Shown here: positions 24,820-33,220 of the stretch, one piece after another | How positions within the stretch are numbered: position 1 is the first letter of the stretch | How the letters are laid out: each line of letters starts with the position of its first letter | Source: a candidate division WOR-3 bacterium | Lineage (GTDB): Bacteria; Hydrothermota; Tepidihabitantia; Tepidihabitantales; Tepidihabitantaceae | Reading direction: 5' to 3' | Length of the DNA stretch: 64,000 nt | Assembly (NCBI GenBank): GCA_024653355.1 | Contig: JANLFQ010000003.1 | Span: 1-64,000, forward strand | Notes under the pieces: generated by a model | Database searches by the model: none | What the model was told of the DNA's origin: nothing | Seen by the model: only the letters and a program-made list of their open reading frames with translations | Position numbers and translations under genes: made by a program

Positions 24820-26619
24820 ATGAGAGGTAAGTTGCTGATAGTTGCCGGGCTGTTTTTCGCGTTCGGCGTCGCACTGGCAACCCAGCGGGTGATGGTGATG
24901 GAAGATTTCACCGCCACCTGGTGCACCTATTGTCCGGGTGCGGCACGCGGTGCCGAGGAGTTGAAGTTCCGGGCGTTTGATTCGGTGGTGGTGATTGCCT
25001 ATCATTCGTCAAACAGCGACCCGTTTTACACTGCAGAGGCGGCAAGCCGGATGAGTTACTACGGCGTGACCGGCTATCCGACGATGCGCCTGGATGGCGG
25101 ACAAGCGGTGGTGGGCGGATTGCACTACGGCACGATGTATCCGACCTACCGGCAGTTCTTTGACACCCGCAAACTGGAGCCAAGTCCGCTTGATATTAAG
25201 CTGGCGGTCACCTATGACTCAGCAACGCGCAGCGGGGTGTTGACAATCGTGGTTCGCAACACCAGTTCGAGTGCGGTGAGCGGGCAGTTGCACACGGTTC
25301 TGACCGAGAGTCACATCTACTACCCGTGGCAGGGCATGGACAGTCTGCACGATGTAGAACGGCTGATGTTGCCCAATGCCAGCGGTGAGGCGATAACGGT
25401 CAACCCCGGGGATTCGGTGGTGCGGACGAGAAATTTCACCATCAATGCCGGCTGGGTGGCAAGGAACTGCGAGTTTGTCGTGTTCGTGCAGAACAACACC
25501 ACGAAGTGGATGTATCAGGGTGCGAGTATCGGGGTGATTGCCGAGCCGGAACTGGAGTTTGTCGGTTATCAACCGGTGCGGCCGCTCCCGGGGCAGAGTT
25601 TCAACCTGACGGTCGGGGTGCGCAACATCGGTAGTACGGCGCTGAGCGGCGCGAGCGCGGTATTGACAACCGACGACCCGTATCTTACGGTTGTTCAGGG
25701 AACGAGCAGTTTCGGGCAGATCAACCGGGGCGCAGATGGTTACTGCGCTACGCCGTTTCAACTGCAGGTGAGTTCTTCGTGCCCGGACCCGCATCGGGCG
25801 ACGCTTCGGCTGGTAGTTTCGAGTACCGATATGGGCGTGGATACAATGACATTTCCTTTGAACATAACAACCAGCCCGGGTTTTGCCGATGATATGGAAC
25901 ACGGCATCGGGGGCTGGACTCACAGCGGCACCAGTGACAACTGGCACCTTTCAACTTATCGTTCCTCATCACCGAGTTACTCCTGGTACTGCGGGGTGGA
26001 GTCAAACCACCAGTACACGAATGAGAACGACTCCCGTTTGATGACCCCGTTTTTCACTCTGGGCGACTCTGCCTGGGTGCGGTTCAAGCATTACTACGAC
26101 ACCGAGGCGGACTATGACTTCTGCATCCTGGAGATAAACAACGGTTCGCCGTTCTGGGTACCGCTCGGGATGTGGAGTGGCTCAAGTAACGGCTGGCAGC
26201 AGGAGGCGATAGATTTGAGCCCGTTCCGCAACCAGACAGTGCGGTTGAGGTTCCGGTTTATCAGCGACTACAATGTCACGGGCGAGGGCTGGTATGTTGA
26301 CGACTTTGAATGTGGCGCCCAGGTCGGAGTTGCCGAACCGCGGGTGAATCAGGTGCTGCCAATGGTTCTGGTAAGCAGTCCGGTGCGAATGCGGGCACAG
26401 GTGCGGTTTGTGCTGCCCGCCGGGGTTAAGGCAGAGGCGCAAGTTTACGACATCACCGGAAAGATGGTGCGGCAACTGGGCGACAATCTGAGTGGGACCG
26501 GTACGGTGGTGTGGAATCTGACCGACCAGAGGGGTAAAAAGGTGAGTTCGGGCGGTTACTTTATCCGGCTCTCTTACAGTAACAGTACGGTCAGTGTGCC
26601 GGTAGTGGTTGCGAGGTAA
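24820..26619 (+). CDS. Omp28/thioredoxin-like secreted protein with jelly-roll and T9SS domains
   Basis: The protein has 599 residues. ATG 24820 follows AAAGGAGG. Signal peptide at residues 1-20. A thioredoxin-like domain with WCTYCPGAARG (Cys35, Cys38), SVVVIAYHSSNSDPFY and GVTGYPTMRLDG (with the cis-Pro that thioredoxin folds need) runs to about residue 130, as in Omp28-related proteins. Ig-like parts follow (about 130-360). Residues about 370-510 look like a MAM/jelly-roll domain (DDMEHGIGGWTHSG...NWHLS, WYVDDFECG) found in secreted peptidases. The C-terminal sorting module uses YDITGKMVRQL, SGGYFIRLSY and lacks a clear PNP. Surface redox or adhesive role inferred. Confidence 0.8.
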   Translation: MRGKLLIVAGLFFAFGVALATQRVMVMEDFTATWCTYCPGAARGAEELKFRAFDSVVVIAYHSSNSDPFYTAEAASRMSYYGVTGYPTMRLDGGQAVVGGLHYGTMYPTYRQFFDTRKLEPSPLDIKLAVTYDSATRSGVLTIVVRNTSSSAVSGQLHTVLTESHIYYPWQGMDSLHDVERLMLPNASGEAITVNPGDSVVRTRNFTINAGWVARNCEFVVFVQNNTTKWMYQGASIGVIAEPELEFVGYQPVRPLPGQSFNLTVGVRNIGSTALSGASAVLTTDDPYLTVVQGTSSFGQINRGADGYCATPFQLQVSSSCPDPHRATLRLVVSSTDMGVDTMTFPLNITTSPGFADDMEHGIGGWTHSGTSDNWHLSTYRSSSPSYSWYCGVESNHQYTNENDSRLMTPFFTLGDSAWVRFKHYYDTEADYDFCILEINNGSPFWVPLGMWSGSSNGWQQEAIDLSPFRNQTVRLRFRFISDYNVTGEGWYVDDFECGAQVGVAEPRVNQVLPMVLVSSPVRMRAQVRFVLPAGVKAEAQVYDITGKMVRQLGDNLSGTGTVVWNLTDQRGKKVSSGGYFIRLSYSNSTVSVPVVVAR

Positions 26620-26622
26620 GAG

Positions 26623-27384
26623 GTGCGGTTAAACAGGGGCAGGTTGCTGTTTTTCTTCAGCAGCCTGCTCCTGATTTTCGGCTGTTCGGATGCGCCTTTG
26701 ATTCCCCTCGTGCCGACCGATCGGGTGGTGCTGGTGGAATTTTTTACCTGGCAGCGCTGCGTTTACTGCCCGTATGCGGCACGGGCGCTGGACAGTTTGC
26801 AGAAGGAGTTTGCCGACAGCGTGGTGGTGATTGCCTATCACCGCCGGGTTGCGGGTGACACCCTTTCACCGGCGTATGTTGAGGAGCGGCGCCAAATTTA
26901 TTACGAGTCCGGCGGTGAACCAGCAACAATTTTTGATGGCGGTCCGGTGGTGCGCACCCCGGGACCGGAGTACAACTACGAAACTTTTAAGAACTACATC
27001 CTCGGGGCAAAGGCGGTTTTACCGCAAGTGGAACTGGCGGTCGCGGTGCAGCGCGACTCTTCGCGGGCAACTGTTGTCGTCCGGGTTTTTGGCGTAGATT
27101 CCACACCCGCGGAAAGTTTACGGCTTTTTATTGTGATAACCGAGGATTCGGTGCGGGCGGCTTTGACCGGGGCAACCGATTCGGTTTTCAACGATGTGAT
27201 GCGGGCGATGCTGCCTGATGTCAATGGTTTGCCCTGCTGGTTGCGCCGGGGTGATAGTCTCCGGTTTGAACAGACGGTTCAATTTCCGGTTCACTGGAAT
27301 CCCGGGCAGTTGAATGTGGTTTGTTTTGTTCAGGAGCCTTCAAGCCGGCGGGTTCTGCAAGCCTGCCATAAGAAATTGAATTGA
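26623..27384 (+). CDS. Omp28/thioredoxin-like lipoprotein
   Basis: The protein has 253 residues with a GTG start right after the previous stop; GAGGT serves as RBS. Lipobox LIFGC puts the lipid on Cys21. The thioredoxin-like part is VVLVEFFTWQRCVYCPYAARAL (Cys46-Cys49 as CxxC), SVVVIAYHRRVAGDTLSP and GEPATIFDGG (cis-Pro). It is clearly paralogous to the N-terminal 240 residues of the preceding gene, including the second half (TVVVRVFG, LFIVITEDSV, DVMRAMLPD). It lacks the jelly-roll and sorting domain and would stay membrane-bound. Together the two may form a periplasm-to-surface thiol pair. Confidence 0.8.
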   Translation: MRLNRGRLLFFFSSLLLIFGCSDAPLIPLVPTDRVVLVEFFTWQRCVYCPYAARALDSLQKEFADSVVVIAYHRRVAGDTLSPAYVEERRQIYYESGGEPATIFDGGPVVRTPGPEYNYETFKNYILGAKAVLPQVELAVAVQRDSSRATVVVRVFGVDSTPAESLRLFIVITEDSVRAALTGATDSVFNDVMRAMLPDVNGLPCWLRRGDSLRFEQTVQFPVHWNPGQLNVVCFVQEPSSRRVLQACHKKLN

Positions 27385-27399
27385 CAACAGGGGGTGAAT

Positions 27400-27978
27400 A
27401 TGAAAAGGTTGGTTTTTTGTCTGATGATTCTGGCGGGATGGGTGATGCCGGTGCAAGCCGATTACAGTTTTACCTTTGTGTGCCGGAGTGATACCCTGCA
27501 ACAGGTAGTACCGGGCGGTGTTGGCGTTTACTACTTCACCCTGACCAACACCGGGACCGAACCCGATGTTTATCTGTTTGACTGCCGGATTTTGCAGGAG
27601 GTGCCGGGCTGGAGCGCAATATACTGTTTGCGCGGGCGTTGTGTTGAACCCGGGGTGCCGATGTTTGACTCGCTGGCGCCGGGCGAGGTGGATACGACTA
27701 TTGACATCACGGTGTTCACGACCAATACCGAGGGCGAAGAAGTGATTCAGATGACGGTGACTTCTCAGGGCGACCCATCACAGGTCAGTTCAATTAAGAC
27801 TTACACCCGGGTGAGTTGCGGGGTTGAAGAAGGGGTAACTTATCTTGAGCGTAAGCCGCTGCCCGGTCTGATGTTTGATTATGCCGGAAGAAGGGTACGG
27901 ACGGTGTTGACACCCGGCGTTTATTTTGTCCGTCAAGATTCCGGTGCCGGTTTTAAGAAAGTCGTTGTCCTTCGTTAG
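27400..27978 (+). CDS. Small exported protein with truncated T9SS-like tail
   Basis: The protein has 192 residues. ATG 27400 is used because GGGGGTG lies 5-8 nt upstream. Signal peptide MKRLVFCLMILAGWVMPVQA. The body is an Ig-like/CARDB-type fold (GVYYFTLTNTGTEPDVYLFDC, SLAPGEVDTTIDITV, GEEVIQMTVTSQGDPS). The end (GLMFDYAGRRVRTVLTPGVY, FVRQDSGAGFKKVVVLR) keeps only the last strands of a sorting domain. Three pairs of cysteines could form disulfides, made by the redox proteins encoded upstream. Function unknown. Confidence 0.7.
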   Translation: MKRLVFCLMILAGWVMPVQADYSFTFVCRSDTLQQVVPGGVGVYYFTLTNTGTEPDVYLFDCRILQEVPGWSAIYCLRGRCVEPGVPMFDSLAPGEVDTTIDITVFTTNTEGEEVIQMTVTSQGDPSQVSSIKTYTRVSCGVEEGVTYLERKPLPGLMFDYAGRRVRTVLTPGVYFVRQDSGAGFKKVVVLR

Positions 27979-27987
27979 GGGTGTAAT

Positions 27988-29031
27988 TTGAGGAAAAGGG
28001 GTCTTTTGAGTTATGCCCGCGCCGCGGGCTGCGCGGGTAAGGCGTGTCAGACAGACCTGTTTGCTATGCTGGACGGGTTGCCCGTTTTTCACCATCCCGA
28101 TTTGCTGGTGAGCGGGGCAACCGCGGACGATGCCGGAATTTTTCGGCTGGATAAAAACCGGGCGCTGGTTCTGACGGTGGATGTTTTACCACCGGTTGCC
28201 GACGAACCTTATGTTTTCGGACAGATTGCGGCAGCGAACTCCCTCTCGGATGTGTATGCGATGGGTGGCAAACCGCTCGCGGCACTGGCGATTCTCGGAG
28301 TGCCGGTTGAAGAGATTGAGTTTACGACGGTGCGGACCGTGCTCGCCGGTGCCTGGGACAAGGTGAAGGAGGCGGGTGCGGTTGTTGCCGGCGGTCACAC
28401 GGTAAGAGATTTAGAGTTGAAGTTCGGGCTGGCGGTAACCGGAATTGTTCATCCCGAAAAGGTGGTGACCAACGCCGGTGCCAGACCCGGTGACCGGTTG
28501 CTGTTGACAAAACCGCTCGGGACCGGGGTGATTACAACCGCCCAGAAGCACCACCAGGCACCGCCGCAACTGGTGGCAAAGGTGAACAAATTGATGGCGC
28601 AGTTGAATCGCGCGGCAGCAGAAGCGATGACCGCGGTTGGGGTGAACGCGGCAACCGACATCACCGGTTTCGGGTTGCTGGGGCATTGCTGGGAGATGGC
28701 ACAGGCGAGCGGAGTTGACATAGTAATCAAGGCGGACGCAGTGCCTTTTCTCCCCGGGGTTCAGAGGCTGGCTGAGGAAGGGTGGTTTCCGGGCGGAACA
28801 TTGAAGAATTATGAGTTTATTAGAAGACGAGCGGAGTTTGCCCGGGGGATAAATAAGACGCTGCGGCTTTTACTGTGTGATGCCCAGACTTCAGGCGGTT
28901 TGTTGATTGCGGTGTCCGAAAAGAAGTTTGCCCGGCTGGAGCAAGAGTTAATAAGAGCCGGCGTTTCGGAGTTCAAGGAGGTTGGGGTAGTAACAGTTGG
29001 CACCGGCCGGGTGCGGGTGGTGGCGCGATAA
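27988..29031 (+). CDS. selD: Selenide, water dikinase (selenophosphate synthase)
   Basis: The protein has 347 residues, the normal length. It makes selenophosphate from selenide and ATP. The catalytic loop reads AAGCAGKACQ with Cys15 and Lys18 in the place of E. coli Cys17/Lys20, so this is a Cys rather than a Sec enzyme. Other motifs: DDAGIF, LTVDVLPPVADEPYVFGQIAAANSLSDVYAMGG (substrate and metal Asp residues), AGGHTV, ITGFGLLGH and DAQTSGGLLI. TTG 27988 follows AGGGGTG. No selA, selB, selenouridine synthase or evident selenoprotein lies in the window, so its use of selenium is unknown. It is 42 nt before the corrinoid operon but separated by a promoter. Confidence 0.9.
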   Translation: MRKRGLLSYARAAGCAGKACQTDLFAMLDGLPVFHHPDLLVSGATADDAGIFRLDKNRALVLTVDVLPPVADEPYVFGQIAAANSLSDVYAMGGKPLAALAILGVPVEEIEFTTVRTVLAGAWDKVKEAGAVVAGGHTVRDLELKFGLAVTGIVHPEKVVTNAGARPGDRLLLTKPLGTGVITTAQKHHQAPPQLVAKVNKLMAQLNRAAAEAMTAVGVNAATDITGFGLLGHCWEMAQASGVDIVIKADAVPFLPGVQRLAEEGWFPGGTLKNYEFIRRRAEFARGINKTLRLLLCDAQTSGGLLIAVSEKKFARLEQELIRAGVSEFKEVGVVTVGTGRVRVVAR

Positions 29032-29036
29032 GTTTG

Positions 29037-29064
29037 TTGCCGTGGTCCGGTCATTTCCTATAAT
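29037..29064 (+). promoter_or_regulatory. Promoter of the corrinoid operon, leaderless type
   Basis: TTGCCG (29037-29042), 16 nt, TATAAT (29059-29064). The ATG at 29074 is only 9 nt after the -10 box and has no Shine-Dalgarno sequence, so the mRNA would have a leader of 0-3 nt. Confidence 0.6.
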
Positions 29065-29073
29065 ATTTAATCT

Positions 29074-29712
29074 ATGGAAAACTCCCGGGATTTATTTTCC
29101 TTGCTCGTTGATGCGGTTGTTGCCCTTGACCCGGTGCGGGTAGCGCAACTTTGTCAGGAAGCGTTGCGCCAGGGTTTGGCACCTGAGGAGGCGCTGGAGA
29201 AAGGTCTGGCACGGGGAATGCGGGTCGTGGGTGAGAAGTTTGCCGCCCGGGAGTTTTTTGTCCCGGAGGTGCTTCTGGCATCAAAGGCGATGTATGCCGG
29301 GTTTGATATCCTGAAGGAACAACTGCCCAGGGGAACGCGAAGCCGGGGCCGGGTGGCGCTGGGTGTGGTGCAGGGTGATATCCACGACATCGGCAAGAAC
29401 ATCGTTAAGGTGATGGTGCAGGCGGCAGGGTTTGAGGTTGTGGATTTAGGAAGGAATGTGCCGATTGAGCGGTTTGTCACCGCCGCTGAAGAAGGTGTCC
29501 AGATTGTCGGGATGTCTTCTTTGATGACAACGACGATGCCCAATATGGCAAAGGTGATTGAGGCACTGAAAAAGCAGGGGTTGCGGGAACGGGTGAAGGT
29601 GCTGGTCGGCGGTGCACCGGTGACGCGCCTTTTTGCCGAACGGATTGGTGCGGACGGTTATGCGCCTGATGCCCACAGTGCGGTGGTTGAGGTTGAACGA
29701 TTGTTGAAATAG
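29074..29712 (+). CDS. Methyltransferase-cognate corrinoid protein (MtmC/MtbC/MttC type)
   Basis: The protein has 212 residues, the family's length. An N-terminal four-helix cap (residues 1-88) is followed by the B12-binding Rossmann domain with GDIHDIGKN: Asp102, the axial ligand His104 and Gly107 of DxHxxG. Then comes VGMSSLMTTTMP (SxL motif) and VGGAPVT (GG motif). It carries the methyl group on cobalt between the two methyltransferases and is reactivated by the RACE protein of the same operon. Leaderless start (see promoter). Which methyl donor feeds it is unknown. Confidence 0.9.
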   Translation: MENSRDLFSLLVDAVVALDPVRVAQLCQEALRQGLAPEEALEKGLARGMRVVGEKFAAREFFVPEVLLASKAMYAGFDILKEQLPRGTRSRGRVALGVVQGDIHDIGKNIVKVMVQAAGFEVVDLGRNVPIERFVTAAEEGVQIVGMSSLMTTTMPNMAKVIEALKKQGLRERVKVLVGGAPVTRLFAERIGADGYAPDAHSAVVEVERLLK

Positions 29713-29715
29713 AAA

Positions 29716-30708
29716 GTGGCAAGGGCAAAAGAGCGATTGAGAACCGTTTTACAGCCTGACTTGTCCCGGGTCAAACCGCCGCTGGTGTTTCCGATTGTGG
29801 TGGCAAATCATGCCGCTTGGGTCGCGGGTGAACGGTTGAGCCGGGCTTTGACCGATAGCCGAATTTTGAGCGCCGTGCTCTATCAAGCATATCGGCTTTA
29901 CAATTATGACCTGATTATGGTGTTTGCTGATGTCCTTGTTGAGGCGGAGGCGATGGGGTGCGAGATTGAGATGGCGGAAGACGAGCCACCGATTCTGGTC
30001 CGGGCTGCCGGACAAAGGGCACAGGTTGTCAATCCGGTCCGGGCATGCCGGATGCCAATGATTCTTGATGCGACTGAAGGACTGGTGCGGATGGCGGGTA
30101 AAGATGTTTATGTCCTGACATCGCTCAAGGGTCCATTTTCCCTTGCCAGTTTTCTTGCTGGACCAGAGGAGTTTTTTGAGATTTTACTATCGGCACCAGA
30201 GCGGGCAGCGCAATTTCTGCGCCTGGCGACCGAGAATCAGAAAATCTTTGCCCGGGAGATTGTGAAGCGGGGTGGGGTGCCATTTATCGGTGACCCGATG
30301 GCTTCTGGTAGTGTTATAAGTCCGGCACTGTTTGAGCGGTTTGCCCTGCCCTATTTGAAGGAACTGGTGGCGGCGATTCACCAGCTGGGCTCCTGGACCG
30401 GGTTGCATATCTGCGGCGACACGACCAAGATTTTGCGGCTGATGTGCGCTACCGGTGCCGAGATTATAAGTGTTGACGAGATGGATATCGGTTTTGTCCG
30501 GCAGGAGGTGGGCGCGGACCGGGTGATTATGGGTAATGTGTCAACCGGGTTGCTGGAGAGCGGCAGACCGGAACAGATTTATCAGGCGGCGCAGGACTGT
30601 TTGAAAAAGGGGTTGCCGAAGATGATTCTTGCCAGCGCCTGCGATGTACCGACAGCAACACCGGTGGCGAATGTGCAGGCGCTGGTTTCGGCGGCACAGG
30701 GGTGGTGA
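29716..30708 (+). CDS. UroD-family corrinoid methyltransferase (MtaA/MtbA/CmuA type), first copy
   Basis: The protein has 330 residues with a GTG start 3 nt after the corrinoid gene. It has the uroporphyrinogen-decarboxylase fold of methylcobamide methyltransferases, with zinc ligands HICGD (His231, Cys233) and SACDVP (Cys309). Other conserved parts: GDPMASGSVISP, TGAEIISVDEM, VIMGNVST. True UroD residues for porphyrin binding at the N-terminus are absent. The zinc activates a thiol or similar methyl acceptor. It shares its overall plan with the second copy at 34626, and the two presumably act on different sides of the same corrinoid protein. Confidence 0.85.
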   Translation: MARAKERLRTVLQPDLSRVKPPLVFPIVVANHAAWVAGERLSRALTDSRILSAVLYQAYRLYNYDLIMVFADVLVEAEAMGCEIEMAEDEPPILVRAAGQRAQVVNPVRACRMPMILDATEGLVRMAGKDVYVLTSLKGPFSLASFLAGPEEFFEILLSAPERAAQFLRLATENQKIFAREIVKRGGVPFIGDPMASGSVISPALFERFALPYLKELVAAIHQLGSWTGLHICGDTTKILRLMCATGAEIISVDEMDIGFVRQEVGADRVIMGNVSTGLLESGRPEQIYQAAQDCLKKGLPKMILASACDVPTATPVANVQALVSAAQGW

Positions 30709-32111
30709 TGATTGTTCGCTGTAAACCAGCGGGGTGTAAGTCGCTGCTGGAACTGTTATGGGCTCAGGATATTGATTTACCGGGCGATTGCGGCGGCAGG
30801 GGTTCGTGCGGCAAGTGCCGGGTGCGGCTGTTGTCCGATGGTTCTTATGTGCTTGCCTGTCAGTTTGTGCCCAAGCGTTCGGTGGTGGTTGAGATTGAGG
30901 GCAATTTCAATAAAGCGGTGCGCGGTAAACGTAGTGGTGCAGGACACCCTGAAATCAGGCATAAGGATACGGTGGTGGTTGCGGACATCGGCACGACAAC
31001 TTTACGGCTGGCATTGGTTGACCGGGTAAAAGGGCGGCGGATTAAAACCGTAACGCAGTTAAATCCGCAGATAAGATTCGGTGCTGATGTCCTTACCCGG
31101 ATAAGCCAGGAAAAGAAGGTGCGCCGGGCAGGACTGGGCAATTGTCTCCAAGAGTTTATCAGCCAGAACAGGGTTTGGCGGTCAAATCCGGTCACGGTGG
31201 TGGGCAATACGGTGATGATGCACTTTGTTTTCGGGAAGAGTCCGAAGGGTTTAGGTCAATTTCCCTATCGCCCGAACCTGCCTTTGCGCCGGGTGATTCA
31301 AAGAAAGCAGGACGGCCTGAAGTTGTGTACCCTGCCGCTGCTCGGTTCGTTCATCGGCAGTGACTGCACCGCTGCGATTCTCGCGGCAGGGATAAACCAG
31401 ACCGAAAGGTTGACACTTTTAGTTGATGCCGGGACCAACGGTGAGGTGGTATTAGGTAACCGGCACAAAATTGTTGCCTGTTCAACTGCGGCCGGACCGG
31501 CTTTTGAGGGGGCAACTTTGAGTTGTGGTGCTCTTGCCGTACCAGGGGCGATTACCGGTTGCCGGTTTTACCGGGGAAGATGGGTCGTGAAGACGGTGGG
31601 GAACAAAGTTCCAACTGGAATCTGCGGTTCTGGGGTGCTGGATGCTATTGCCGAGGCGGTGCGTACTGGATTGATTGAACCCGGGGGCAGGCTGAAGCAG
31701 GGGGAACGGCTTCAGATTTACGGTGCGGAGCCGGCAGGGGTTTACCTGACGCAGGCGGACATCAGGGAGGTGCAACTCGCCAAGGCGGCGATTGCCAGCG
31801 GCATAAAATTACTCCATAAAGAGTGGTCCGGAAGACCGATTGAACGGGTGGTGATAACCGGTCGGTTTGGGGGCAGGTTGAACAGTCAGGCGGCAATGGC
31901 GATTGGACTTTTGCCGGTCGTGCCCGCAGCGGTGGTAAAACAAAAGCCCGACTTGGCGCTTGCGGGCGCGATAAAGGCGGTGCTTGCGCCCGATGTTCTG
32001 AAACAGGCGGCGGATTTGAGTGCCCGTGTTACCGAAATTCGGCTCGCCGAACACCCGGATTTTGAAGCGATGTTTGTTGAGTCACTGGCACTAACAGAAT
32101 GGCGATTTTAG
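30708..32111 (+). CDS. RACE-type corrinoid activation protein (2Fe-2S plus ASKHA/DUF4445)
   Basis: The protein has 467 residues. ATG 30708 overlaps the previous stop (TGATG). A plant-type ferredoxin domain has Cys28, Cys34, Cys37 (CGGRGSCGKC) and Cys51. A linker precedes the ASKHA domain, which starts VVVADIGTTTLRLALVD and has VVGNTVMMHFVF, LLVDAGTNGEVVLG, AAGPAFEGATLSCGA, GICGSGVLDAIAE and VVITGRFGGRLN. Such proteins use ATP to return Co(II)-corrinoid to Co(I) after accidental oxidation. It is the expected partner of the corrinoid protein. The N-terminal ferredoxin is somewhat shorter than in many homologues. Confidence 0.88.
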   Translation: MIVRCKPAGCKSLLELLWAQDIDLPGDCGGRGSCGKCRVRLLSDGSYVLACQFVPKRSVVVEIEGNFNKAVRGKRSGAGHPEIRHKDTVVVADIGTTTLRLALVDRVKGRRIKTVTQLNPQIRFGADVLTRISQEKKVRRAGLGNCLQEFISQNRVWRSNPVTVVGNTVMMHFVFGKSPKGLGQFPYRPNLPLRRVIQRKQDGLKLCTLPLLGSFIGSDCTAAILAAGINQTERLTLLVDAGTNGEVVLGNRHKIVACSTAAGPAFEGATLSCGALAVPGAITGCRFYRGRWVVKTVGNKVPTGICGSGVLDAIAEAVRTGLIEPGGRLKQGERLQIYGAEPAGVYLTQADIREVQLAKAAIASGIKLLHKEWSGRPIERVVITGRFGGRLNSQAAMAIGLLPVVPAAVVKQKPDLALAGAIKAVLAPDVLKQAADLSARVTEIRLAEHPDFEAMFVESLALTEWRF

Positions 32112-33220
32112 ATAGCGCCCGGCTTGAGAGTTTACGCTTGGAACGGTTTGAGGAATTGACGGGTTTGAAGGCGCAGGGTAAGAAGGTGGTGGGTTACTTC
32201 TGCCTTTATGCGCCGGTGGAAATTGTTCAGGCAGCAGGAGCGATTCCGGTGCGGCTCGCACGCGCCGATTATGGAAGCGCACTTGCGGGTGAACGGTTTC
32301 TGCGCGCCGATGCCTGTCCGTTCTGTAAGGCGAGTCTGGGTAAATTTGTCCAGGACCCGTTGTATCAACTGGTTGACGGGGTGGTAATTGTCAACACCTG
32401 TGATATGATGCGCCGGTTACCCGAGGCGCTAACAACTAACTTTTCGGTGCCGGTTTTTTTGCTTTATCTGCCGCGCACGAGTGAGTTGTTTCCCAATCGG
32501 TTGCAGGGGTTCCAAGCCGGATTGAGTGACCTTAAGGCGTGGTTGGGCGGTTTGACCGGTCAGGAGTGGCAAGAGGAACGGTTGCTGGAAGCGATTGACG
32601 AGGCAAACCAGTTGCGGCGCAAACTTCAGGAATTGGACCAAACCCGGGCAGAAATGCCGCCCAAAATTTCGGGGGGCGAACTGTTTGATATCGTGGCACT
32701 GGCAACGCTTTTACCACCAAAAAGGATGTTAAATCTACTCAATGATTTGTTAGCAGTGCTCCGGAAGCCGGCGGAAGCGATGAACAAAAACCGCGCGCGG
32801 CTACTTCTGACCGGCAGCATCTTATCCGAAGAGGACCGCACCCTGATTGAAATTGTTGAAGAAAAAGCGGATATTGTTGCGGATACGGTTTGCACCGGCA
32901 GCAGATGGTTTAACGAGGAGATTACGGTTGCGGAGGAGCCGTTTGCCGGTCTTGCCCGATTTTACTTTAGCCGAACACCGTGCGCCTGCCGCCGGCCCAA
33001 TACCGCTCTTTTTGAGTACATCAAGCAGCAGGTGGCGGCGCGAAAGGTTCAGGGAATTGTCAGTAAGAGTTTGCTTTACTGCGATGCCTACCGGTTTGAG
33101 GTTAAACAACTGCGGCAGGAGGTGGGGCTTCCGGTGTTAGAGGTTGATGGCGACTATTCGCAGGTGAACCGCCAGCAGTTGCGTACCCGAGTTGAGGCGT
33201 TTCTCGAGATGTTGCGATGA
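32099..33220 (+). CDS. 2-hydroxyacyl-CoA dehydratase/benzoyl-CoA reductase-like subunit (HgdB family), first
   Basis: The protein has 373 residues and overlaps the RACE gene by 13 bp. The family pattern is VGYFCLYAPVEIVQAAGAIP, RADACPFCKASLG (Cys73, Cys76), VNTCDMMRR (Cys101), TGSILSEED, VCTGSRWF and SKSLLYCDAYRFEVKQL (Cys near 327). The Cys residues before Pro-Phe, after Asn-Thr and in LLYCD are the cluster ligands of HgdB, BcrC and double-cubane cluster proteins. These enzymes take very low-potential electrons from the ATP-driven activator. No acyl-CoA enzyme is encoded nearby, so the substrate may not be a CoA ester. Confidence 0.85.
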   Translation: MAILDSARLESLRLERFEELTGLKAQGKKVVGYFCLYAPVEIVQAAGAIPVRLARADYGSALAGERFLRADACPFCKASLGKFVQDPLYQLVDGVVIVNTCDMMRRLPEALTTNFSVPVFLLYLPRTSELFPNRLQGFQAGLSDLKAWLGGLTGQEWQEERLLEAIDEANQLRRKLQELDQTRAEMPPKISGGELFDIVALATLLPPKRMLNLLNDLLAVLRKPAEAMNKNRARLLLTGSILSEEDRTLIEIVEEKADIVADTVCTGSRWFNEEITVAEEPFAGLARFYFSRTPCACRRPNTALFEYIKQQVAARKVQGIVSKSLLYCDAYRFEVKQLRQEVGLPVLEVDGDYSQVNRQQLRTRVEAFLEMLR

